DNA from: an uncultured Bacteroidales bacterium
Lineage (GTDB): Bacteria > Bacteroidota > Bacteroidia > Bacteroidales > UBA932
Direction: 5' to 3'
DNA: 17,836 nucleotides
Assembly (NCBI GenBank): GCA_937900465.1
Contig: CALCEJ010000047.1
Span: forward strand, 1-17,836
Shown piece after piece: positions 8,494 to 14,947 of this stretch. The position numbers and the translations under genes are program-made. A model generated the notes under the pieces. It was not told the origin of the DNA. It did no database searches and saw only the letters and a list, made by a program, of their open reading frames with translations. How positions within the stretch are numbered: the stretch's first letter is position 1; every line of letters starts with the position of its first letter.

Positions 8494-10530
8494 CTAGAAT
8501 GTTATGTCAAGTCCGATGCTGAAGGTCTTCTGCTGGGGGTAGAAGCCGTCGTTGACGCCTGGATTCTCCGGGTCCATCCACTTGTAGTGAGACAGGGTAA
8601 ACACATTTGTTCCGGCAAGATAAGCTGCGACACGGGAGAGTTTCACCGCCCTTGTCAATCTGTCCGGAAGGGTATAGGTAAGCTGGAGGTTTTTAAGGCG
8701 GAGGTAGCTTCCGTCCACAAGCCACATATCGGAAATCCACATCGTGTTGCCGTTCCATCCCTGATGGATCCTGGGGTACATCGCGTCCGTGTGCTCCGGG
8801 GTCCAGGAGTTCTTTGCAACATTTATATTACCATTAGTGGCATCCAGTCCGTAGAAGGTCCTGGTATATACCGTATTGTCTGTAACAGTGTTGTTATAAA
8901 CGCCGCACAGCTTGGTTGTGACGCGGGTTGCGCCCTGGAAGAGGGCGGAAAGGGACCAGTTCTTCCAGCTAAGGTCAGCATTCAGGGAGAAAGTCATCTC
9001 CGGGACGTCGGAATAGCCAAGCCGGACGTAGTCGAACTGCTCTGTTATCTTGCCGTCGCCGTTGATATCCTGATATCGCTGCTCGCCAAGGTCGATTGTT
9101 CCCTGGGGCGGAGTGGGGGCGTCGAGAAGTTCCTCCTCGCTCTGGAAGAGTCCAATGCACTTGAAACCATAGACTGAGCCGAGGGGCTCCCCGAGGACTG
9201 CCCTGTAGGAGGGATGATCGTCGCTTATCTTTTTCGACAGGACGCGGTTTCTCGCGAACATCATCATCCCGCTCACAGAGTATGTGATTCCGTTTGCGAA
9301 CCAGTTGTCGTGCCTTACGGTAAGCTCGAAGCCGCGGTTATCCATCCTTCCGGAGTTCTCGTACACGGGATGATTTCCTCCGAGGGAAGGAGAATACGCG
9401 CTGCTTGTCATAGCCTCCAGTATCCTGTCCCTGTACTGGTAGAACCAGTCGAACCCTATGGTCAGTTTTTTTTCAAGGACAATCGCGTCAAGGCCTATAT
9501 TATAGTCGTACATCCGGGACCACGTCGCCTCCACGAAGGGATATCCCGTCGTGTAATAGCCCTTGACAGGGCTGAGGCCTATGCCATAAGCATCGAGGCT
9601 ACCGGTGTTGTTGAACTTGGTCATATAGGAGTAAGCCGCGATGTCGGACATACCGGTCTGACCTGCGGAGAGGCGGAGTTTAAGGTGATCCAGCCAGGAA
9701 ATTCCCTGGAGGAAATCTTCCTTGGACGCCACCCAGGACGCGGCAAACGAGGGGAAGAAGCCCCAGCGGGATTCTGGCGCGAAAACGTAGGATCCGTTGT
9801 AACGGCCGGACGCCTCGAAGATATATTTCCCTCCGTAATTGTAGTTTGCCCTGTAGACAAAGCTCGCGAAGCCGCGGTGAGAGTGCGATCCCGTCGCCGC
9901 GCCTTTCACGCTTTCCGTGCCCATATCAAGGTCGATCGGGTCCGAAGCTGCAAATCCGTAGCCATTGCCCTGGAGGTAGCTGACATAGACTTTTTCCGCC
10001 TCGAAAAGGCCCATCAGGCTTAGCTGGTGATCCCCGAAGCTGCGGTCGTAGCTGAGCTGGGGCCGGACGGTCAGATCGGCCGAATAGCTGTGGTTTTTGA
10101 TGAAGGTCGTCTTCGTGTAGGGGATAAAGTTGATTATCTCTACGGAGAAGGTCTTCGGGTTGAACTGGGCCTGCTTGAAGGGCTGGATGTACTGGTGATG
10201 GACCGTGAGGTCTCCGTTGAAGCCGCCGAATACGGAGGCGTGGAGGCCCTTGAGGGCATCCAGATGCACTCCGAAGTCGTAATCAAGGGTTACGGTTCCG
10301 TTCAGGACTCCGTACCTTTGCTCGCGGTATCCGCCGTTGTACAGGCCGGCAAGGGGCGTATAGGTATAGGTTCCGTTGGTATGTCCAAGCGGCAGCCCGT
10401 TGTACTCCGTGGTAAGGAGCGGACAGGCGTAAAAGGCCTGGGAGATGGGCGAGATGGGAAAGCCTCCAAACAGAGTCGCTCTGGGCGTCGAGGGGGATCG
10501 CGGGAAGGTGACGGTTAGACCACTGGACAT
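8494..10530 (-). CDS. SusC/RagA TonB-linked outer-membrane transporter, C-terminal barrel part (frameshifted)
   Basis: This frame continues the SusC beta-barrel from about PISPISQAFYACPLL (near 10460) to the end. The ATG at 10530 is an accident of the frame and probably not a real start; the residues before about 10490 do not look like SusC. Barrel signatures include YRANYNYGGKYIFEASGRYN, FFPSFAASWVASKEDFL, LKLRLSAGQTGMSDI, GFDWFYQYRDRI, NRGFELTVRHDNWFANG, VYGFKCIGLFQSEEEL, the ending DGSYLRLKNLQLTYTLP, AGTNVFTLSHYKWMDPENP and a final KTFSIGLDITF with a C-terminal Phe as in outer-membrane barrels. All expected regions are present, so the only lesion seen is the frame change. Either a recent mutation or a sequence/assembly error explains it. 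Confidence 0.9.
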   Translation of the reverse strand: MSSGLTVTFPRSPSTPRATLFGGFPISPISQAFYACPLLTTEYNGLPLGHTNGTYTYTPLAGLYNGGYREQRYGVLNGTVTLDYDFGVHLDALKGLHASVFGGFNGDLTVHHQYIQPFKQAQFNPKTFSVEIINFIPYTKTTFIKNHSYSADLTVRPQLSYDRSFGDHQLSLMGLFEAEKVYVSYLQGNGYGFAASDPIDLDMGTESVKGAATGSHSHRGFASFVYRANYNYGGKYIFEASGRYNGSYVFAPESRWGFFPSFAASWVASKEDFLQGISWLDHLKLRLSAGQTGMSDIAAYSYMTKFNNTGSLDAYGIGLSPVKGYYTTGYPFVEATWSRMYDYNIGLDAIVLEKKLTIGFDWFYQYRDRILEAMTSSAYSPSLGGNHPVYENSGRMDNRGFELTVRHDNWFANGITYSVSGMMMFARNRVLSKKISDDHPSYRAVLGEPLGSVYGFKCIGLFQSEEELLDAPTPPQGTIDLGEQRYQDINGDGKITEQFDYVRLGYSDVPEMTFSLNADLSWKNWSLSALFQGATRVTTKLCGVYNNTVTDNTVYTRTFYGLDATNGNINVAKNSWTPEHTDAMYPRIHQGWNGNTMWISDMWLVDGSYLRLKNLQLTYTLPDRLTRAVKLSRVAAYLAGTNVFTLSHYKWMDPENPGVNDGFYPQQKTFSIGLDITF

Positions 10531-11653
10531 AGAAAGTGGTCTTGAAATCGAGACCGTTCGCCACTTTCGTCGACAGGTTTGTCCTGAAGTTGTAGCGTTC
10601 GTAGTTCGTGTTCCGGAGGATTCCTTCCTGGCCCATATAACCTACGGAAGCGTAGTACTTGGTATCTTCGTTTCCGCCGGTAGCGCTGACGTTGTGCTGA
10701 TGGGTGAGGCCAAAGGGCTTGTAGATGATGTCAAGCCAGTCTGTCTCCGCATACAGGCCCATATCCTTCAGCTTCTGGATGTTCTCATCCGTCCAGTACA
10801 GCGGCAGTCCGTCCATCTCACGGGCCTTGTTGTTCCAGTAGATGTACTCCTCCGCGTCCATCAGTTCTATCATCGCAGTGTTGAAGTCGAAGGAAACGGA
10901 GCCGTCGTAGGAGACGGTGTTCTTCGACCTTGTACCGGTCTTGGTGGTTATGACGATTACGCCGTTGGAGCCGTCGAGCCCATATACGGCGGTGCTCGCT
11001 CCGTCCTTTAGGATGGACACGGTCTCGATGTCGTTAGGGTTCAACGTCTGGATAATGCCGATGTCGTGTTTGACACCGTCGACGACACAGATGGGCTCGT
11101 TGCCGCCCCAGGAGGACTGGCCCCTTATGAACATTCGGGTTCCGTCCGCGCCGGGGGTTCCGGTTGTCTGAATGTTCGTAAGGCCGGCAAGACGGCCGGT
11201 GAGAAGCTGCTGGGAGTTGGTGACCGGAGCCTTGAGGATTTCCTTGGAGGAGGTCTGGGCGACGGAGCCCGTCAGATACTCGCGTTTGCGGGAGCCGTAG
11301 CCTATGACTACGACCTCCTCGAGGACGTCAGCATCTTCCCTGAGGTAGATCCTGAGGCCGGTCCCCGCAGGGACTGTCTCCGTCTTGAAGCCGAAGTAGG
11401 AGATTTCAAGGAGGGACTCTTCGCCCCGGACCCTGAGGCTGAAACGGCCTTCTCCGTCCGTGATTGTGCCATTCCCGCTCACACCCCGCTCCAGCACGAA
11501 CGCTCCGGCGACAGGAGCGCCGCTCCCCTGCTCCAGTACCGTTCCTTCTGCCGTAATCTGCTGCTGGGCATAGGCCGGAAGGATTGAAAGAAGCAGCAGG
11601 ACAAGAACCTGCAAAAGGCTACTTTTTATCGAAGTATTCAAGATAGCGATCAT
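10283..11653 (-). CDS. SusC/RagA TonB-linked outer-membrane transporter, N-terminal part (frameshifted)
   Basis: The ATG at 11653 gives a good signal peptide (LLQVLVLLLLSILPAYA, cleavage before QQ at about residue 30); a longer in-frame ATG at 11710 has no signal-like start. Residues about 33-105 are the carboxypeptidase-D-like beta-sandwich (ITAEGTVLEQGSGAPVAGA, GYFGFK-like ISYFGFKTE). A TonB-box region VLEEVVVIGYGSRKREYLTG (110-129) follows, then the plug domain: FIRGQSSWGGNEPICVVDGV, LNPNDIETVSILKDGAS and YGLDGSNGVIVITTKTG (224-240). The beta-barrel begins after about residue 245. The frame stays SusC-like to about FKTTFYVQWSN (near 10515) and then becomes unrelated sequence that ends at 10283, so the true coding path moves to the next reading frame. 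The gene start overlaps the end of the DUF4434-like gene by 35 bp. Together with the C-terminal part it would make a protein of about 1050 aa, normal for SusC. Confidence 0.9.
   Translation of the reverse strand: MIAILNTSIKSSLLQVLVLLLLSILPAYAQQQITAEGTVLEQGSGAPVAGAFVLERGVSGNGTITDGEGRFSLRVRGEESLLEISYFGFKTETVPAGTGLRIYLREDADVLEEVVVIGYGSRKREYLTGSVAQTSSKEILKAPVTNSQQLLTGRLAGLTNIQTTGTPGADGTRMFIRGQSSWGGNEPICVVDGVKHDIGIIQTLNPNDIETVSILKDGASTAVYGLDGSNGVIVITTKTGTRSKNTVSYDGSVSFDFNTAMIELMDAEEYIYWNNKAREMDGLPLYWTDENIQKLKDMGLYAETDWLDIIYKPFGLTHQHNVSATGGNEDTKYYASVGYMGQEGILRNTNYERYNFRTNLSTKVANGLDFKTTFYVQWSNRHLPAIPLDAQSDSVWRLSHLAHLPGLLRLSAPYHGVQRAAAWTYQRNLYLYAPCRPVQRRIPRAKVRSPERNRNP
10455..10525 (-). other. Probable frameshift site in the susC-like gene
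   Basis: The SusC protein reads well in one frame up to about 10515 and in another from about 10460. Going 5' to 3' on the minus strand the sequence has one base too many (or two too few) between these points. A run of five G on the plus strand at 10492-10496 (five C on the coding strand, GCGATCCCCCTCGACG) is the likeliest place. Reading one C fewer joins LPAIP directly to STPRATLFGGFPISPISQ. No slippery motif with a downstream structure was recognised, so programmed frameshifting is not proposed. Confidence 0.7.
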
Positions 11654-12725
11654 ACAGATGTCCGGCCTGGAGGTATGCTGACTGGGGGGAGATGAAATGC
11701 GAGAACTCAAAGGTGATTGCCTTTTCCACGCCGCAGCGCTTTGCCGCCTCGAGTTTCAAGCGGAGTTTGTCGAACTTGATGGGGAGGAACTTGATGGGCA
11801 TATCACGGTCGAAGGATTCGCAGTTTGTCCAGGAGTGGATGCCCCACTTGTCTGCCAGCATCTTGTTGACGGAGATATAGTCCTCTATCTCATCGTAGTC
11901 GTTGTAGCCGTCCTGGAAGGCGCAGGCATCGACGAACTCGTGGATACCCTCGAAGATTTCGTCCCAGTCGCGCATATGCTCCATTATGTCAGGCCTGTCA
12001 GCCCTTCGGAGCTGGGCGCTCTGGGCGCTAACGCCTTTGATGCCCTCGATGATGGGGCTGATGAAGGTAGGATATCCATCAGGATACTCTGCGCTCTTTG
12101 AGAGTTCCTTGCACTGGCGGCCAAGCTTCTGGTAGCCTTCGATTGCGCCTTTGCTCCTCCGGGAAATCTCATAGCTGAGATACCATCCCTTGAAGCTCTT
12201 GTAGTGGCCATAGCGCTCCCACAGCTCATCGATGATGAAGCGGTTAATCTCGATCTCGTTGTTGTACACGCCGGTATACCAGTACTCGTCAGAGTCGTAC
12301 AGGCCTATGTACAGGGACATCCCGTGCTTTTCCGCCAGCCTGCAGAACATATCCACAAGGTCCACTGAAGGATAGTAATATCCCTTCTTGAGAAGGTACG
12401 GTGAAGGGTACGTCATCCACTTGCGGAGTCCGCAGCGAATGATTATGACAGTGTCTATTCCGAAGAGCTTCATATAGCGGAAATCCCTGTCCCATTCCGC
12501 CTCACCCCAGTTCTGGTGAGGGATATCGGTCGAAATCTCGTCGAGGAAGGTTCCCGTGATGGGCACTGCATTGGCCTTTTTAACTATCAGGGTGCTCTCA
12601 AGCCCCTTCTCAAGCTCGATACCATACTTGTCCTTTCCGCTAGCGCATCCGCTAAGAAGCGGCACCGCAGCCACGGCCGCTCCCGCTGCCGCAGTGGTCT
12701 TCAGAAATGATCTCCTGTCTGTCAT
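11619..12725 (-). CDS. DUF4434-like Tat lipoprotein, putative TIM-barrel glycoside hydrolase
   Basis: A 368-aa protein. The N-terminus has a Tat-type signal with twin arginines (DRRSFLK, residues 3-9), an Ala-rich hydrophobic stretch and a lipobox LSGC (Cys 27). The body looks like a TIM barrel of the DUF4434 type: ITGTFLDEISTDIPHQNW (56-73), WDRDFRYMKLFGIDTVIIIR (78-97), GMSLYIGLYDSDEYW (135-149), GWYLSYEIS (180-188, Glu186) and a late KAITFEFSHFISPQSAY. The acidic residues at strand ends (Glu186 and the Glu of ITFEF) are candidate catalytic residues by analogy with retaining glycosidases; this is not established. It is the first gene of the operon, with a likely -7 box 36 bp upstream, and its end overlaps the SusC start by 35 bp. 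A sugar-binding, non-catalytic role is the alternative. Confidence 0.8.
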   Translation of the reverse strand: MTDRRSFLKTTAAAGAAVAAVPLLSGCASGKDKYGIELEKGLESTLIVKKANAVPITGTFLDEISTDIPHQNWGEAEWDRDFRYMKLFGIDTVIIIRCGLRKWMTYPSPYLLKKGYYYPSVDLVDMFCRLAEKHGMSLYIGLYDSDEYWYTGVYNNEIEINRFIIDELWERYGHYKSFKGWYLSYEISRRSKGAIEGYQKLGRQCKELSKSAEYPDGYPTFISPIIEGIKGVSAQSAQLRRADRPDIMEHMRDWDEIFEGIHEFVDACAFQDGYNDYDEIEDYISVNKMLADKWGIHSWTNCESFDRDMPIKFLPIKFDKLRLKLEAAKRCGVEKAITFEFSHFISPQSAYLQAGHLYDRYLEYFDKK

Positions 12726-12760
12726 AGTGCTATTTGTTATTCAGTTAATTCTTATTCCTA

Positions 12761-12768
12761 CAAAAATA
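12761..12768 (-). promoter_or_regulatory. Candidate Bacteroidota -7 box for the SusC/SusD operon
   Basis: On the minus strand the sequence reads TATTTTTG, an exact match to the TAnnTTTG -7 consensus of the Bacteroidota primary sigma factor. It ends 35 bp before the ATG of the first operon gene, which would leave a leader of about 30 nt. The position 19 bp upstream reads GAGG and not TTTG, so no -33 box is seen. Weak or activator-dependent initiation would fit a regulated operon. Confidence 0.5.
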
Positions 12769-12851
12769 CTTATTATTTTTTACTTTTCCTCTACCTTCCG
12801 CCGTATTTTGGTATAATCTCCCTCCTCTAGTCCTGCGCCGGTCTCCCGCTT

Positions 12852-12931
12852 GGGCCCTTGCCGCCCCTGTCGGGCCCTTGCCGCCCCTGTCGGGCCCTTG
12901 CCGATCCTGTCGGGCCCTTGCCGATCCCTTC
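12852..12931. repeat. Four tandem copies of a 20-bp repeat
   Basis: Unit gggcccttgccgcccctgtc begins at 12852, 12872, 12892 and 12912. Copies 1 and 2 are identical, copies 3 and 4 have ccgat in place of ccgcc, and copy 4 ends cccttc instead of cctgtc. Each unit contains the palindrome GGGCCC. The block lies about 85 bp upstream of the operon's likely -7 box and 12 bp before the first long palindrome. It may be a regulatory array, part of the RAYT/REP unit, or a neutral minisatellite. Confidence 0.9.
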
Positions 12932-12943
12932 GCCGCAGTCTCT

Positions 12944-12978
12944 GCGGTAGGTGTCATTTTAGAGCTGACACCTACCGC
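12944..12978. repeat. REP-like palindrome, copy 1
   Basis: Perfect inverted repeat: left arm GCGGTAGGTGTCA (12944-12956), 9-nt loop TTTTAGAGC, right arm TGACACCTACCGC (12966-12978). The arm contains GTAG, the tetranucleotide found at the foot of many REP elements, though here it lies inside the stem. There is no U-run after the stem on either strand, so it does not look like an intrinsic terminator. Its neighbourhood to a RAYT gene makes a REP element the best explanation; an operator for a dimeric regulator is possible. Confidence 0.75.
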
Positions 12979-13027
12979 GCCGCAAAAACATAACTGGCTT
13001 ATACACAGACATTTAACAAATAATAAC

Positions 13028-13062
13028 GCAGTAGGTGTCACCGATGTTTTGACACCTACCGC
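13028..13062. repeat. REP-like palindrome, copy 2
   Basis: Left arm GCAGTAGGTGTCA (13028-13040), 9-nt loop CCGATGTTT, right arm TGACACCTACCGC (13050-13062), identical to the right arm of copy 1. One pair in the stem is mismatched (A opposite C at the third position). Start-to-start distance to copy 1 is 84 bp. The arms are conserved while the two loops are unrelated, which points to conservation of the folded stem or of a bound site. It is followed by nine A, not T, on the plus strand. Confidence 0.75.
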
Positions 13063-13254
13063 AAAAAAAAATCATTTTTTTTCCGGATAAACGTTTAACT
13101 GCAGTCCCGCTGAATGTCAGATAGATACAATGGGCCCATTATCGAATGTGTGAAGATAAATGCCTGGCGATGAGATTGTTACGCCATAACTGTTTGGTAA
13201 AAGACGATTTTTTTTCAAACGGCTATTGTTGCTACATTGCGAAAAAAAGTAATT

Positions 13255-14160
13255 ATGAAAAGAAACTGGACTATCCTGATAGGGAAAAAGAGAGTAACGC
13301 TATATCCGTTCCATTCAAGTATGCTCGGAATGGCGGACTTCGTGATTTGCCGCGAGGACGGGGATTATGATGTTGCCGTGAAACAGATCTTTATTACGGC
13401 ACATAGAATGGGGGTCAAAGTAGTTAACTATGCCGTGGTCTCAAATCATATTCACGTATTCTTTCTTGCAGACTCACAGGAAACCGCGGACAGATACGTC
13501 AACGAAATCAAAAAGGCATATTCGATGTATATCCGGCACAAGTACGGATTCGCAAAAACACTGAGAGAAGTTCCCTTTGTCCCGGTACTGATCGAGGATG
13601 ACCACCACCTCAGGAACGCCCTGGCATATGACAGCCGGAATGCGCTGGATAATAGTGACAATATCGAGACATATCCATGGACAGGACATTCAGCCTTCTT
13701 CAGGGATAAAAGCGAAGATTACCTTGGACGGCCGGTCTCGAGCCTGACAACAAGAGAGTCAGAAGCAATCTTCCGCACAAACGAAGATATATCAGCTACC
13801 GGGTGGAGAATCGACGGAGAGCAAAGATTGATTCCCAGAAGCTGCTGCTTCCACGAGTATCTGGAGAAGGCTTTCTGTAACGACCAGACTTACTATTACA
13901 AGACACTGGGATTGCTTAATAAGGAAGAAGCGGATTACGAACTGATGTTGTCACCGAACAGGTTTCTCAAAGATGCGGACCTACTGCAGGAGACTGAGGA
14001 AAAAGCAAGGAAATGGACAGGCAAAGGGCTTGCAGAACTTACGATGAGGGAAAAGGTAAAAATGATAAGGTATATCATAAAGTCACATCATACCACCCCA
14101 AAGCAGCTGGCAAGGGTACTCGCCCTGCCGCTTGATCTGGTACGGTCACTAATGGAGTAG
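13255..14160 (+). CDS. REP-associated tyrosine transposase (RAYT, Y1_Tnp-like HUH protein)
   Basis: The ATG at 13255 gives 301 aa; an in-frame TTG at 13237 would add six residues. The HUH-type metal-binding motif is VVSNHIHVFF (His65-Ile-His67). It is followed by a helix with candidate catalytic tyrosines (AYSMYIRHKYG, Tyr89 and Tyr92), as in Y1 transposases. YPWTGHSAFF (140-149) matches the Y-x-W-S-S-type signature of RAYT proteins. A C-terminal TPKQLARVLALPLDLVRSLM looks like a small helix-turn-helix. RAYTs are single-copy HUH nucleases thought to mobilise nearby REP palindromes as single-stranded DNA, without flanking IS ends. Two such palindromes lie 177-311 bp upstream. The gene is visibly richer in A/T and in ATA, AGA and AAA codons than the operon, which fits separate origin. 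An endonuclease domesticated for another role is possible. Confidence 0.85.
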   Translation: MKRNWTILIGKKRVTLYPFHSSMLGMADFVICREDGDYDVAVKQIFITAHRMGVKVVNYAVVSNHIHVFFLADSQETADRYVNEIKKAYSMYIRHKYGFAKTLREVPFVPVLIEDDHHLRNALAYDSRNALDNSDNIETYPWTGHSAFFRDKSEDYLGRPVSSLTTRESEAIFRTNEDISATGWRIDGEQRLIPRSCCFHEYLEKAFCNDQTYYYKTLGLLNKEEADYELMLSPNRFLKDADLLQETEEKARKWTGKGLAELTMREKVKMIRYIIKSHHTTPKQLARVLALPLDLVRSLME

Positions 14161-14166
14161 GCCGGG

Positions 14167-14197
14167 TTTGATTTGTTGGAAAATTAAACTACCTTTG
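14167..14197 (+). promoter_or_regulatory. Promoter of the rubrerythrin gene
   Basis: TTTG at 14167-14170 and TACCTTTG at 14190-14197, separated by exactly 19 bp, match the Bacteroidota -33/-7 consensus (TTTG-N19-TAnnTTTG) closely. The ATG follows at 14228, so the leader would be about 24 nt. The -33 box starts 6 bp after the RAYT stop. Confidence 0.85.
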
Positions 14198-14227
14198 TGA
14201 CAAGACAAAACTTATAAACTATAAACT

Positions 14228-14887
14228 ATGGCTAAAAAATTCAAGTGTCCCGTATGCGGATACATTCACGAGGGAGACTCCGCTCCCGATCAGTGCCCGA
14301 AGTGCAAAGTTCCCGGCTCCAAGTTCATCCTGCTGAAGGAGGAGGCCCCCTGCCTTAAGGGAACGAAGACGGAGAAGAACCTCCAGGAGGCCTTCGCAGG
14401 AGAGTCCCAGGCACGAAACAAATACACCTACTTCGCATCCAAGGCAAAGAAGGAAGGTTATGTCCAGATTGCGGCCCTGTTCGAGGAGACCGCAGCAAAC
14501 GAGAAGGAGCACGCTAAAATCTGGTTCAAGTACCTCCACGGCGGTGCTGTTCCTTCAACAGTGGAGAATCTCGCAGCGGCAGCAGACGGTGAGAACTACG
14601 AATGGACCGATATGTATGACCGTATGGCCCGCGAAGCAGAGGAGGAGGGATTCCTCGAGATTGCCGCAAAATTCCGTATGGTGGGTGAAATCGAAAAGCA
14701 CCACGAGGCCCGTTACCGGAAGCTCCTTGCTAACATCAACGACAAAAAGGTCTTCTCCAAGGACGGCGACGCCATCTGGCAGTGTGCAAACTGCGGCCAC
14801 ATCGTAATCGGAAAGCAGGCTCCCGAGGTCTGCCCCGTCTGCGATCATCCCCAGTCTTATTTCCAGGTACTTGCGGAGAACTACTAG
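14228..14887 (+). CDS. rbr: Rubrerythrin with rubredoxin domains at both ends
   Basis: A 219-aa cytoplasmic protein. Residues 5-35 form a rubredoxin-like Fe(Cys)4 knuckle pair (C7, C10, C23, C26). Residues about 47-170 are the ferritin-like four-helix bundle with diiron ligands in EAFAGES (E54), [11 protein letters not shown] (E87, H95), AREAEEEG (E139 region) and VGEIEKHHE (E154, H158). Residues 184-215 form a second rubredoxin domain (C186, C189, C202, C205). Rubrerythrins reduce hydrogen peroxide to water at the diiron site with electrons passed through the rubredoxin iron, protecting anaerobes from oxygen. Classical rubrerythrin has the C-terminal rubredoxin only and reverse rubrerythrin the N-terminal one only; this protein has both and is longer than the usual ~190 aa. 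It has its own promoter and is followed 60 bp later by the receiver/PEP-binding gene. Confidence 0.95.
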   Translation: MAKKFKCPVCGYIHEGDSAPDQCPKCKVPGSKFILLKEEAPCLKGTKTEKNLQEAFAGESQARNKYTYFASKAKKEGYVQIAALFEETAANEKEHAKIWFKYLHGGAVPSTVENLAAAADGENYEWTDMYDRMAREAEEEGFLEIAAKFRMVGEIEKHHEARYRKLLANINDKKVFSKDGDAIWQCANCGHIVIGKQAPEVCPVCDHPQSYFQVLAENY

Positions 14888-14947
14888 CGGAAAGCCCCCG
14901 GAACTACCGCAGTAGAGTCCCCGGAAACGAGGAACAGTTGACTTAAT

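Larger units (their letters stand above)
12726..13254. other. 529-bp intergenic region between the operon and the RAYT gene
   Basis: No coding sequence is convincing here. It holds, left to right: an AT-rich operon leader and promoter (12726-12800), a GC-rich block with a 20-bp tandem repeat (12852-12931), two 35-bp palindromes (12944-12978 and 13028-13062), a run of nine A and eight T (13063-13082), a perfect 12-bp palindrome AATGGGCCCATT (13129-13140), and an AT-rich leader to the RAYT gene. A clear promoter for the RAYT gene was not found; TATTGTTG at 13224-13231 is one base off the -7 consensus and has no TTTG at the right distance. Confidence 0.7.

Noticed and set aside
9214..10023. Long plus-strand ORF of 269 codons inside the SusC gene
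   Set aside because: Antisense to a clear SusC barrel; the translated sequence matches no family I recognise.
10492..10496. Programmed ribosomal frameshift in susC
   Set aside because: No recognised slippery heptamer or downstream structure, and SusC proteins are not known to use frameshifting; mutation or sequence error is simpler.
12745..13041. Minus-strand ORF of 98 codons across the repeats
   Set aside because: Its sequence is only a translation of the tandem repeat and palindromes (RARQDRQGPDRGGKGP), with no family resemblance, and it would overlap the promoter region.
12852..13062. CRISPR array
   Set aside because: The 20-bp repeats are directly adjacent with no spacers, there are only two long palindromes, and no cas genes are in the window.
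12944..13082. Palindromes as intrinsic terminators
   Set aside because: The stems are strong, but neither strand has a T-run directly after a stem: copy 2 is followed by nine A on the plus strand, and the minus strand continues with mixed sequence.
13129..13140. AATGGGCCCATT palindrome as an operator or attachment site
   Set aside because: A perfect 12-bp palindrome, but a single copy with no promoter next to it; kept only as a remark in the intergenic region entry.
14896..14926. CCCCGGAA direct repeats and CTAC/GTAG mini-stem between rubrerythrin and the receiver gene as a terminator
   Set aside because: The repeats are direct and not inverted, the inner stem is only 4 bp, and no T-run follows.
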